Assembly: GCA_051453625.1 (NCBI GenBank)
Contig: JBOZIK010000001.1
Coordinates: 113,284,918-113,317,081, forward strand
Length of the DNA: 32,164 bases
Direction: 5' to 3'
Origin: Welwitschia mirabilis
Taxonomy: Eukaryota; Gnetophyta; Gnetopsida; Welwitschiales
Every line of letters starts with the position of its first letter. Positions within the stretch are counted from its first letter, which is position 1. Under the pieces are notes generated by a model. It was not told the DNA's origin. It made no database searches and saw only the letters and a list, made by a program, of their open reading frames with translations. The translations under genes and the position numbers were made by a program. Below are positions 10,751-22,149 of this stretch, piece after piece.

Positions 10751-12095
10751 ATCTTTGCCTATTAATGACACTTTTTCTTATGGTTATCTTTTTTTAGTCA
10801 AATAAGTCCCATGGTTTACAGATATTGCAAACTACTTAGTATCCAAAACCATTCCTTTTCACTAGACCATTAATGATAAAAGCAGATTCCTAAGCCAAGT
10901 CAAGTACATTTTTTGAAATAGCCCATATCTTCTCAAATACTATTCATAGCAAGTCATTCACAAATGTGTACCCAAAACTGACATAAATGATATTATTAAA
11001 CATTGTCATTGAAAGGCTTATGAGGAGCACTATTTAGTGAACAAAACCACTACAAAAATCTTGTAACCTAGTTTTTATTAGCCATCTATTTTTAAAGACT
11101 CCTATTTTTATTATAAATCTTGTGATAACTGTCAAAATTTAGGAAGTATTTCATAAAGAAAAATGATGTCCTTAAATTCCATTCTTGCTTTTAAACCCTT
11201 TGATATTTTAGGAATTTATTTTTAAGGTCTTTATTCATTATTAGATGAGCATCAATACATTCTCGTCTATGTCAATTACATAACTAAATGGGTCGAGGCT
11301 TATGCTTATCAAACAAAGGATGCTAAAATGGTGGTTAAATTCTTTAAAGAAAACATCTTAATGCACTTTATTTGTCCATGTGTTTTAATTAGAAATGAAG
11401 AAACACACTTTTACAATAAAATATTTAATAACCTTCTTACTAAATATAAGGTTACACATAAAGTCGTAATACCTTACCACCCTTAGACTAGTGACCAAGT
11501 TGAGGTTAGGAATAGGGAACTTAAGAAAATCTTACAAGATGTATTAAACTCAATACAAAAAAACTAGTCTTTTAAACTCCATGATGTCTTATGGGCATAC
11601 CACACTACTTATAAACATCTCTTAGGAATGTCACCATTTCAATTATTCTATGGAAAAGCCTATCATCTACCTATAGAACTTGATCACAGAGCATATTATG
11701 CAATTAAAAATATGAACTTAAATTTGGAGGTTGTAAGAAAAAAAAGAATTATATAACTTTACATATTAGATGAAATTATAAATAACACATATGAAAACAT
11801 GAGGATAAGCAAAAAGAGAATGAAAAAATTTCATAATTAACATATGCTTAGAAAAAATTTTAAGAAGGGATAACTAGTTCTACTTTATAACTCACACCTA
11901 CATCTTTTTCCAGGAAAACAAGTTACTAAGTGGAAAGAACCATTTTTAATAAAGAAGGTTTTGGCTTAAAGAATATTTTTTTTAAAAAATCCCAAAAAGC
12001 AATAACTATTTAAAGTAAATGAACATTGCCTAAAGTACTATCAATCATCTATTCTAGTAAATTATGAGTTTATGAGGCTTAGTAATTCATGTTAA
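10751..12095 (+). pseudogene. Gypsy integrase remnant
   Basis: Integrase inserts element DNA into the chromosome. The HHCC zinc region is partly kept: HCH near 11001-11009, EEHY, and CDNC at 11121-11132. Core motifs follow: KPFDILGIYF near 11190-11222, YITKWVEAYAYQT (11275-11315), VVKFFKENIL, ETHFYNK, VTHKV and PYHP with TSDQVEVRNRE (11450-11518), LWAYHTTYKHLLGMSPFQL, FYGKAYHLPIELDHRAYYAI, LLYNSHLHLFPGK near 11880-11925 and FKVNEHCLKYY near 12012-12045. The first catalytic Asp is Tyr (11217-11219) and the second is Asn (about 11394). Only the Glu (about 11502) remains. Stops replace expected Trp and Gln codons, for example before NSPYL, in PSFY*PSI and in PYHP*T. Confidence 0.9.
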
Positions 12096-13182
12096 TAGCC
12101 CTTAAATAGAAATCAATAATAAAACAATCTTGTTATCACCTCAGTAATAGTTAAGATCAAGTTTACTGATGGATTTTTAAGAAAACAAATATGTTTATTT
12201 TGAGTGTGATGATTAAGAATGCATTCACTTAGGGTCTCCAATTTCAATAAAACTTGGTTGAAAAGGTGGAAATTACTTTCATATATGTTCCTTAAGTGTA
12301 AAGCCTTTAATGAGGATAAGATATATCTTGACTAAGTTAATGAGTCAATGACCCCCTGATGTGTATAAAAGTAACTATGGGAAAATAAAAAAAAGAAAAT
12401 AATATATCTCTTCTTTAAAAGAACATTACATTAATCACTTATTTGAGTTTAATTGACTACATTGAGGCTATAGATACCTATCAGAAATGTAGCTTTAATG
12501 ACATAATTATGATATGTTTAACTGCATCAGGGCTATAAATACTTATTAGTAATGTAGCGTTAACTTTTTTAAATATAACATGCTTAACTCTATTGGTAGA
12601 AAATGTCATAACACTAGATGATCAATGTGATTTAAAGGCTTAAAAACTAAGGACACATTCAAAGGTAGAAATGGAAAATAAAGGAATGACAAAGGTGGAA
12701 ATCAAAGGATTTATGTGAACTAATGTCTCTTAACCATCATACTTAGGATTTTCTATGATTTCTTAAATTCATATAAGCTACTTTATTAACACTTTACTTG
12801 GTTGAAAATATAATAATAGGTTATTAACTTAGGAACATTTGCTCATTTATTCATCAGTTTATGGTTTAGTCCATTTGATGCATTTATCATATTCATTTCA
12901 CTCCATACCACTTTAGTTCACTTCATATCCATTTTCATGAGAAATAACTCCTAAGGCATAAACCATTTTTATTAATAGATCTTTCACTTAGCATTGTTTT
13001 ATGATAGTTAGTTCTTCCTTTTTCTTATCTTTTTGTTGTAATTAGTTTTCTTGCCTTTCACTTAACTTAGTTATATCATTTTTTATGTTTTTTAATAAAA
13101 TAACTCTTCATGATTTTCTTTAAACTTGTGTTCTCAAATTACTTAATGTTATTCATCATAGAGTTTTAGAACAAAGTTCAAT
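12096..13182 (+). other. 3' non-coding region of the gypsy element, first part
   Basis: No recognisable gene. This is AT-rich sequence between integrase and the right LTR. It includes short purine-rich patches such as AAAAGGTGGAAATT near 12258-12271 and another around 12655-12710, but none can be called the polypurine tract with certainty. It ends at a 100-N gap. Confidence 0.5.
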
Positions 13183-13340
13183 NNNNNNNNNNNNNNNNNN
13201 NNNNNNNNNNNNNNNNNNNNNNNNNNNNNNNNNNNNNNNNNNNNNNNNNNNNNNNNNNNNNNNNNNNNNNNNNNNNNNNNNNTTGTGTTCTCAAATTACT
13301 TAATGTTATTCATCATAGAGTTTGAGAACAAAGTTCAATT
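13126..13340. other. 100-N gap with duplicated 57-bp flanks
   Basis: N occupies 13183-13282. The 57 bases before it (13126-13182) and the 57 bases after it (13283-13339) are identical except for one T/G difference. The duplicated blocks abut the gap exactly on both sides, as expected for two contig ends that overlap but were not merged. Confidence 0.93.
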
Positions 13341-14117
13341 TTGATTTGGGATTATAACATCTTTATTTTCACTAAATATTTTTCACTTCAATGTTTTAAT
13401 TACATAAAATTAGTCATAAAATTTTTAAAGTTACATATTTTTCACACTTGATTTCATTAAAATTTGATAATTTTTCCATGTTTAACCATTTTATTATCAT
13501 CCTTTTACTAAGGCACTAGCAAAATATTGATTAGGGATTATGTTTTCATGTAAAAATTGACATTACAATTAAGTTAAATGACTAATTAACCTTAATGAAA
13601 GATATTAATACAATTGATTTAATCATAAAAACATGTATTACATTGATTTTAATATTATTTATAAACTTAATTATTTCTCATGACATTTTTAGGTAAATTA
13701 TGCTCAATTGAAGGATATGATTTAATCTCATAATCATAGAGCCAAGATGCTAGCATCACCATCTAAGATCACTAGCACCACTAGTTGTTCTATGTAGATT
13801 GTCTTAAAACTCATGTTCTTGGATTTCCATAAAAAATTGAATAAAATACAATTATACACTTAATCTAATTCCACACTAAAAATCAATTGCATTCTTGACT
13901 ACGTGTGCTGAGGATGATAAGGATTCACAGTGTAAAATTTGGTAGGGCTAAGTAGGATCATAGTGGAGACACATGATGTAGATAGTAGTTGGTAACAACT
14001 ATAGAACTCTAAAGTCAAGTTTTAACATCATCAAAAGCATATTTATCAAATGGAAAAGAAGAAAAATTGTCCTATCTAAATGTCATCATTATATAATCAT
14101 CCACCTAGCATTACAAG
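13341..14117 (+). other. 3' non-coding region of the gypsy element, second part
   Basis: AT-rich, no gene seen. The left boundary of the right LTR may lie in here (for example near TGATGTAG at about 13973), but no counterpart is clear upstream of the left LTR block. Confidence 0.45.
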
Positions 14118-14871
14118 CTAAGAGCTTGTAACCACTCCTCACATTTATCTCTTTCTACAAAAAGGTTGTGAAGCCTTTATTGTATTATATTTGGCTTTGA
14201 GAGTTTTAGAACCGTAAAGAATCAAATTGTAATGGCTTTCTAAGTGACTCTTTGAGGAAGTGAGCTATCTTTGAGAATTGTTAAGGAGTTCTTCCTTATT
14301 CTTTCTTCCTTTGCTAAAGTAATTTCTTTTGCAATATAAAAGTTGTTACTTTTTAATTTTAATTTGTAAGTAACATTATAATTTAAATGCTTAGTAACTA
14401 CCTTAATCATTAAATCTTATTGCATTTTGAATAAGCTCTTGTAATGCTTAGTTTTAGTCCTTTATAGATTTTAAGTACTTAGGGCCTTACTTTCTATTAT
14501 TGTTTTAGGCTTTGAAAATCAAGTGGCAATTGAATTCATCATTACTCATACAGTAAATGAAATAATATCACCATGACTTGGCCAAAAGCATTTGATTATT
14601 TAAATGTATTAAAGAAAGATAAATATACAACATCAAAGTGAATGATTACTTAGAATAAATCAGTGAAGCCTTGAAGCTAGTTTGCTTTCCTCCTCTCTCT
14701 AGAGAAAGTTTTACCTCAACTTCTAAAATTCACATATTTTCCTTTTCTTAAATTTTTTAATTTACATTAAGTTAAGTAGTGTAAAACTTATAGACCAATA
14801 TCCATGTTATTTCTAAGGAAGAACAATGTCCAACTACAAACTTATCTTGAAATCCAATTCATTATACTGCA
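14118..14871 (+). repeat. Right LTR of the gypsy element
   Basis: Partner of 4388-5141 in the same orientation, with the same ordered landmarks and the shared end TTCATTATACTGCA. The TATA box of the left copy is not conserved here (TCTACAAAAAGG in its place). Similarity runs a few bases past 14871, so the end is uncertain by about 12 bases. Together the pair brackets an element of about 10.5 kb, N included. Confidence 0.72.
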
Positions 14872-15750
14872 TTGATAAATGGTCTAAGGCATCCATGATC
14901 TAAGATATCATACTATCAAATTAAGAAACATGAATCATATGAATTATTTTGTCTTCCTCACTTAACAGTTATCATGCAATATAGTGTAAAGCCTAGCCCA
15001 ATGCTTATTAAAGATCTATCAACATGTTTTAAACTATCAAATGGCATTTTTAAACCTTAGAAGTTATGCATGATATAGCAATCCAAGAGAATTAATCTTT
15101 TGGCAAAAGATATGGTAGATGTTTCAAGAAAGGAACATGATTTAAGAAAATCTTGTAGTGTATTAAACAAACTCTTATCAGGTGAATTAACTATAGGAAA
15201 TGGAATGGTCTATAGTAGCATGACATAGAGTTTCATTATTAACCATTTAAAATTGTTGGAAGTAGGTTAGAATTTTACATTTCTTTGGTATCTACTAGAT
15301 CTTAATATTTCACTTGAAAATGATATGATTCATTAGAATTCTTAAATCAATTAAAAAAATTTAAAAATAAACTCTATGAGCAAATGGATGTGAGAGACAA
15401 AATTTGATAGAAAAATTTGAAAATTCAAAAATAGAGGTAAAGGTCCATGAAGAGTTTTGAAATGAAGATTCAAACACTCAAGGAATAGAAGAAAATGTTT
15501 CTTTAGTTTCTTAAATAAAACCTAAACTTTCTATTTTAAAGGATGTATTTAAATTTATTAATGAATTATGAATGAGAAAAGAGAGACTATTAAGTACCTT
15601 AAAAAACCTCAAATAAAACTTTGTAAACAACATAGAAAAGAAGAATGTACCTCAAAAATTATCAAAGTTGTAAACAACTTAGAAAATAAAGGTTGTTAAA
15701 GAAACATAAAAACAAATAGAAAACTATTTTAATAAGCTGTAAATGTTTAT
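14872..15750 (+). pseudogene. Unrecognised AT-rich sequence with one semi-open frame
   Basis: The frame starting at 14986 keeps coding-like character to about 15340 with scattered stops. Its longest open run is about 56 codons, with segments such as KDMVDVSRKEHDLRKS and SGELTIGNGMVYSSM. I do not recognise a family. It could be a decayed gag or host gene fragment, or chance. From 15340 to 15750 the sequence is A-rich with no gene seen. Confidence 0.25.
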
Positions 15751-15917
15751 NNNNNNNNNNNNNNNNNNNNNNNNNNNNNNNNNNNNNNNNNNNNNNNNNN
15801 NNNNNNNNNNNNNNNNNNNNNNNNNNNNNNNNNNNNNNNNNNNNNNNNNNAAATAAATGTTGTTAAAGAAATAAAAAAACAAATAGAAAACTATTTTAAT
15901 AAGTTGTAAATGTTTAT
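15684..15917. other. 100-N gap with duplicated 67-bp flanks
   Basis: N occupies 15751-15850. Positions 15684-15750 and 15851-15917 match at 63 of 67 bases and abut the gap on both sides, the same arrangement as at 2579 and 13183. Confidence 0.93.
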
Positions 15918-17270
15918 AAATTTGTATGTATCTAATACATACAAAACCATTAAAATTTTAATGCAAAATTTCCCTTAATTTCTTTCATTGTTTTTTTAAT
16001 ATTTATTTTTGTATTTTATATAGGATAACAATTTGAATAGATTTTGATTTAATTACATTATAGATCCCTTGAATATGCCCCGGTTAGCTTCCACCATCGG
16101 TCATCATCAATTTAAACACATTGAATATATATGATAGATATGTTTTTAATCACTTAATACAATTTACCACTTGTGATACTTATTATGAAAGGGATAAGTG
16201 TATAAAAATTTTCTATAAAGATATCACAAAAAAACTAATTCAGACACATTAAAAATAGGTATTAGATATATTTTTAATTGTTTAATATCACATATCATTT
16301 ATGATATTATCATTAAGAAAAGGGATAATTATCTTCCATAAAGATTAATACGCTATAGTATTTATAATAATTTTGCTATGAGATAATATCACTAATGAGA
16401 AAACATAGTGCTAATGAGATAGATGACTGTATCACTTATTACCATGAAAATATTCCTTATTTAATTATAAGGAAGAGATTCAAGTATCTAATGATCAGGT
16501 TATGCACTAACCATAAGGAAGAGATATATGTATTTAATAGCTAGGTTATGAATTAATCCTTGTTGGATATCTTAGATATTTTTTCAGATATTATGGGGTC
16601 ATAGACCATTATTCACATATAATATGGTGAGTTCTGGACTATCAAAATATATAAAGGGAATGAGTTATATAAATTATACCTACTAGCCATTATAGACTAG
16701 TGTCATAAGGAGTAGTCTATGAAAGGCCTTAATGAAAATAAAGAAACTTATCCACCTCATGAACCATGTAATCATGTAAGCATGGATCATGCTTCCAATT
16801 TGATTTATGCATCCATGATCCTATGAATGCATCAATCAGAATTCAAACATCAAGTTCAAACATATATCTAAGTCAGTTTTATTTCATCACTCCTATTCAA
16901 ATAGTGCCATTCTTAAATGCCCTTGTTCACTCCCACATCTTTTAGTATCCTATCACATTTTGGTAGAAGACCTTCTAGTACTTATTCCATTTACATCATT
17001 AGATAAGTTTCCACAAGAAATTCAAATCCTATTATTGTGGTTTTTCTTGTCTAGTTGATATTTTGATTTAGCAACTTAGACTTTGTGGATCTACTTGCAT
17101 TTCAGAAATTAAAATGCTTATTTTGATTTACCATTTATTCCTAGTATATATTTATCCTCAGAATCTTGATCTTAATTGAACATTTATTAGGAGATTCAAT
17201 ATATTCTCCAACTCTTTCCTACATTGGTTTGTCAAATGATTCTCAAATTATAGAATTTTAGGAGAATATT
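15918..17270. other. AT-rich non-coding stretch with old local duplications
   Basis: No gene recognised. A block near 16108-16205 is loosely repeated at about 16243-16340 (shared order: ACACATT, ATTTTTAAT, TTTAATA, TGATAT, AAAGGGATAA). Two adjacent 46-bp units at 16467-16512 and 16513-16558 share ATAAGGAAGAGAT, TAATR and AGGTTATG. These look like ancient slippage or unequal-exchange products. Confidence 0.5.
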
Positions 17271-19850
17271 AGTATGAAGAGAATCAATTTCATACATTTT
17301 ATAAAGGAACTTCTTTATCTATGTCACTATCTCTTTGGTGTTGTTCATGTAGATTCTCTTAGTTTGCTTTATAGATTAAGCAATTTTTCACTGAATTTGA
17401 CCATTATATATCTCTTTCTTTCTCTCTCTTTTTGGATGAAATTTTTTAAAGCACCTATTGTAGTGTAATCTATTTAGGAATACTTTTACTGTGTGATTTT
17501 TTAAAGCCTTCATGCTATAGACATGTATCATGCTTCATATATTACATGCCCTTATGAAATTTCATTAGTAAATTAAAAAGTATAAATTTTTACAAGATTT
17601 TATGGTGAATTAGCTACATGTAACCCTTCATCATTTACCACTACAAGCAACAATTATTGTATTTATATATAAAGATGAAGGAAACTACGAGGATATTACA
17701 TGTTGTATTTGTAGAGAAGGAATTGTCCCTTGTGTAGCAAGAGGATACTATTAATCTTGTTTTAAAAAAGATTATTCTAAGATGTTAATTTTAACTATTT
17801 CACTATTATTGCAAATGATCACTTAAACATTGAATCCTACCATCTATATGACTATGACATTTTATATCATATTCCTTATCAATATGAGCTTGTTTAGTAG
17901 TATGAATATATGTGATGGATGTAAAGATTACTACAACTAGTCATTCTTTTCATCTAATGTTTATTTAGTTTTATTAGACAAAATCTAATGTAGCATGTAA
18001 AGTATATATTTTGCTAATACAAGTCATACACGGATCACATTATTTAGAGTTTTCACATTTTGATTTTTTCTTTAATAGAAGTTATGCTTTGATTAAGTGC
18101 AAAATTCTTGCTTCCATATGCTATAGTGGAAGTAAAAAGAAAAATTTGAATTTCTTCCTTCATTATTTGTTTTTCCAATGTAAGTATTAAAAACTTATTT
18201 GAGACTTTTTCATTTATGCAAAATGTTAATCCTTCCTCTTAGCTAGGATGGTTTTGTCAATATAACACAAGATAACCATTTCTTTACAAGGTTCATATTA
18301 TATGTTAAAAGAATTTCATAAGGACACTCGTTATGACTCCATAAGAAATGTATCATGTTCTGTCACTAATTCATGACTTTAAATTTTGGTGCAAAAACTT
18401 ATACATCTTGTTAATAATGAATGCAAATGATTTCAAGAGTAGTTAGATCCAAAATATGGTATAAATTAATTAGAACCAAACTTAATTATTCATGTAGCAT
18501 GTAATTTATTGTGGGGAATCTAATTAATTTGCTTTTGTATTTATTCTCTTGGATTTGTATCATGCACAATCTCCAAAGAATCTTGAGGTTTAAATTATTT
18601 AGTTCAAATAGAATTTCTAGGTAAAAGTCTCATGAGTCAAATCCTCTTTAGAAAGAAAGACAATTCTTAAAGATAAGGTTTTAAAGTGTAAAGAACATCA
18701 TCTTTCTCAAAATAAATAGTCTGGCTTTATGCTCCCATTTTTAATACTAGAAATTCTAGATCTCTTCATACTTATATGCCTTCTTGATTAAGCATTATCA
18801 TCTTTGTGATTCCATTTTATGTTTAAACAATATTTTAACATTTTGTAATCAAGAACTTAGCATTTATTTAGGTAGAAACCATGATCAACAAGTGGTAAAA
18901 ACTCATCATCAGCATTTATGATCAATATAAAACTTATAGATCAATCCTTAATGAATTATAAATACTAAACATGATAACTTGGGGTTAATAAAAAAATAAT
19001 ATAAGGTGCTTTGAACAACTTTCGATTATTAACATCAACAGGTAAATAATGAATAAGTAACAACCACTAGAACTTGGAAGAATCTAAACACATCATCAAG
19101 AAGGTTAAAAAACATTTTTAGAAGTAAAGGATAAGAATTATAACCTTGTATCATCCATGAGGATTTGTGTAGAAGTGAATGTCTAACTTCTTCATTGTAA
19201 TAAGCTCAAAGAAGGTTAATGGTTTATCAGTAAAGCTAAAGTTGTAGTGTATAAAATACAAACTCAAATCATACAGTTGTATTCTTCATATGAAGTGATT
19301 ATATTTCATATTAAAGCTAACATTGTTGTAATGAAAATAAAACTAAGGAAAATCATTATAATTAATCATATGAATACAAGAAGGAATTTATCCAATAATC
19401 ACATAAAAATAATGAATTAAACTTATAATGATTAGAATATCATACAAACCATGCTTTTAATATTATGTCTTATTGATTATGTCAATGAAGCAATTATAAA
19501 TCCCATAGTGTATAATTAAATAAATAAGATAGAATAAATTTTTTTACTCTTAATTATTCAATAAGAAACCAAAATTATAGGGTTTTTAGTGTTTCTAAAA
19601 TACTTTTGAAATCTTAACTGATAACTCTATAGGTTTACCATTCCAAAAAAATAAAATGTCATACCATGCTTCATAACTTATTTGGTGTGATAGAGAAAAC
19701 AATATCACAAGTTAGGCTTTTAGAATTAATCATCATGCAACATTTAAAATAATGAAATAACTTAAAACAAGATAATTAGTAATCAAATTTAGATGTTATT
19801 GTGAAGTCATATTTAAATCATTTAAAATATAGGTATTACTATAAGAAAAT
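17271..19850. other. Long AT-rich stretch, no gene identified
   Basis: I see no family match on either strand. A 64-codon plus-strand frame at 17274-17468 is hydrophobic and T-rich, with no supporting context, and is best treated as chance. A short Cys-rich reading (KDEGNYEDITCCICREG, near 17670-17725) is open for only some 45 codons. The rest has frequent stops. Confidence 0.5.
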
Positions 19851-20181
19851 AAGCATTTATAAGACAAAAAAACATAAGCTATATGTCTTAATTCATCCTC
19901 AAATAGCTTATTACTAGTCCTTTAACAATGAAGTGAAAGATAAACCCATGTTGTACATGCATGATAAGAGATTAGTAAGTTCATCTTAAAGTGTGTGATT
20001 GTAAAATGTCATAATAAACATTTATAAAAGCAAAAAAACATAATCTATATGTCTTAACACATACTTCAAATAGCTTATTACTAGTCCTTTAACAAATGAA
20101 GTGAAAGATAAACACATGTTGTACATGCATGATAAGAGGATAGTAAGTCCATCTTAAAGTGTGTGATTGTAAAATGTCATA
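19851..20181 (+). repeat. 165-bp tandem duplication
   Basis: Copy 1 (19851-20015) and copy 2 (20016-20181) are adjacent and about 90% identical, sharing CAAAAAAACATAA, CTATATGTCTTAA, TAGCTTATTACTAGTCC, TGTTGTACATGCATGATAAG and GTGTGTGATTGTAAAATG. No coding capacity. No gap lies between the copies, so this is not a contig-end artefact of the type seen elsewhere in the window. Confidence 0.92.
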
Positions 20182-20841
20182 AATTGATAAATATAATATG
20201 AATATGGATCATGCATGGCATGAATGTTAATACAAATATTAAGATGTGATACAAGTAAAATGATTAATCTCTTCTATAAGGTATAAAACCATGTGCATTC
20301 ATGATAGTTAAATAGATAAAGATAATTATATGAACTAAGAAAACCTTAAAATTAAACCATATATAAGTACTTTATGCATTATATGTGTAATAGATATATC
20401 AATGTGTATCAATGTATATATTACATGTTGATCCTATCCTAAAAAGCACTATGTCCACATGTGATATAGGATGAAATATAAAAGACCCTATGTGAAAAAT
20501 TTAAAAATTAATAATTTAGCTAGACAAAAAGTAGAAGATCACATACTATGCAAAAAGTATTGTCAAAATAGATTGATAATATATATAATATTATTAATAA
20601 ATCATGTTATTAGTAAATAATTAATTATAATCTTTCAAAAGATAATTCCTTCAACTGATCAAAAAAATTAGGAATGTAATATGTTTTATTATAACTTATT
20701 AGAAAGTGAAATATCATTATAGCAAAGTTACTTCTAAATGTTGAGAACATCTCCTTTAGCACAAAATTTGGTGTAACCAATATACTCTTTCAAATAAATC
20801 ATGACCTACAAATTTAAAATTCTTATAAGAGTAGGATTATA
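20182..20841. other. AT-rich stretch, nothing recognised
   Basis: Rich in TA-type dinucleotide runs (for example around 20340-20420 and 20575-20640), with stops in every frame. Confidence 0.5.
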
Positions 20842-20997
20842 AAGAAGCTATAAGACCTATTTATTAAATAGAATAACTCCCAAAAATGGGTTACATGGAT
20901 GGCCTGGTTGTATTAAGAAGATATAAGACCTATTTATTAAATAGACTAACTCCCAACAATGGGTTACATGGGTGGTTTGGTTGTACTAAGAAGCTAT
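20842..20997 (+). repeat. 73-bp tandem duplication
   Basis: Copies at 20842-20914 and 20915-20987, about 90% identical, followed by the first ten bases of a third (AAGAAGCTAT, 20988-20997). Each contains the near-palindrome CTATTTATTAAATAG and AATGGGTTACATGG. No reading frame runs through both copies. Confidence 0.92.
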
Positions 20998-22149
20998 CTA
21001 ACTATAGCTAACTTGGAAGAGAGAAAATAAAGTATTTATTTTGTTAATCTATTAAAGTAATAATTTGATAATAGATAAGTTAAGAAATTATATCAGTAAT
21101 AAAGTTTAAGACTTTACCTCCTTGAAGAATGCTTTATAAAAGGAAGTAAGACAAAGCACATTAATATGCAATACAATTCTAAAGATAATAACTTATAAGA
21201 AGAGAAAACAATGAATACGAGTGGGATATCATACGAAAATTACAAAAAAGAGCAAACACATTCAAACCATTACCTTGTTACATTTTCTTATTTTATTGCA
21301 AAATAGATATAGATCATGAAATAATCTAATGGTCTATGCTATAGAACATATGATCAAGTACAACAATAACTGCATAAATAATTGTAAGTAACCAAATCTA
21401 CATCCATAAAAAATAAAAAATAATATAAAAATTATATATTAGATGATTAACTAGTATATATAATTTATTACCTAATAAAAAAATTAAGTAAAGAAGAAAG
21501 CAAGTAATTAAAACATTTAAAAATTATGCAATAAGGTTAAATATGCTTCAATTTAATACATGATTTGAGTTCCTACCACAATGAAATAAGTATCATGAAA
21601 TTGATGCAACTTCAAACATAAAAATTATAGTTTATAAGTAAACTTTTGAGATGCAAAATTACTTGTAAAGAGAGAAAATCATGAAATATAAAATATGTAT
21701 TACCATTACTTCTTTTATTTTAATTGGCACATATCCCATCTCATGTTAAAGCAGTATTAGATGTCTCGAACAGTGCATATTGTATGTTTTTATCATATTT
21801 ATGTCTATGGACTTATCCAACTAGATATTTACTTATTTGATGTTATTTGATCTTTTAATGGTATGTATGAAAATGTTAATTCTACCTTGTTAACTTCTTA
21901 CTCTACTTGTAGCATAGTAAAAAGATCACTAAGCAAACTATGGTAAAAATTATTAAGCATGTCATTAACATAGTTTTTCACTTTCACTCCACTTGCATCC
22001 TATCTTTCTAGTGCTACATCACATCTTTCTGGTGTTAAGCATATATCATCAATCTTATCATATCTAACTCCAATGCAAGTTGCATTCAAATCACATAAGT
22101 TAATTTTTGAGTTTGATATGCTTAGCCAAGTGTTAATAATATCTTATGT
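20998..22149. other. AT-rich stretch downstream of the MULE remnant
   Basis: No gene recognised. On the minus strand this follows the C-terminal end of the MULE transposase, so part may be its 3' non-coding region. No terminal inverted repeat could be identified. Confidence 0.4.

Noticed and set aside
13970-14117. TGATGTAG near 13973 as the true start of the right gypsy LTR
   Set aside because: No matching sequence is visible at the expected place before the left LTR, and no clear polypurine tract precedes it.
17274-17468. 64-codon plus-strand frame
   Set aside because: T-rich hydrophobic reading with no family match, no promoter and no neighbouring coding signal; expected by chance in this composition.
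17660-17970. Cys-rich reading (DITCCICREG, ICDGCK) suggesting a DC1 or other zinc-finger gene
   Set aside because: The Cys/His spacing does not fit DC1 or another finger without several assumed frameshifts and substitutions.
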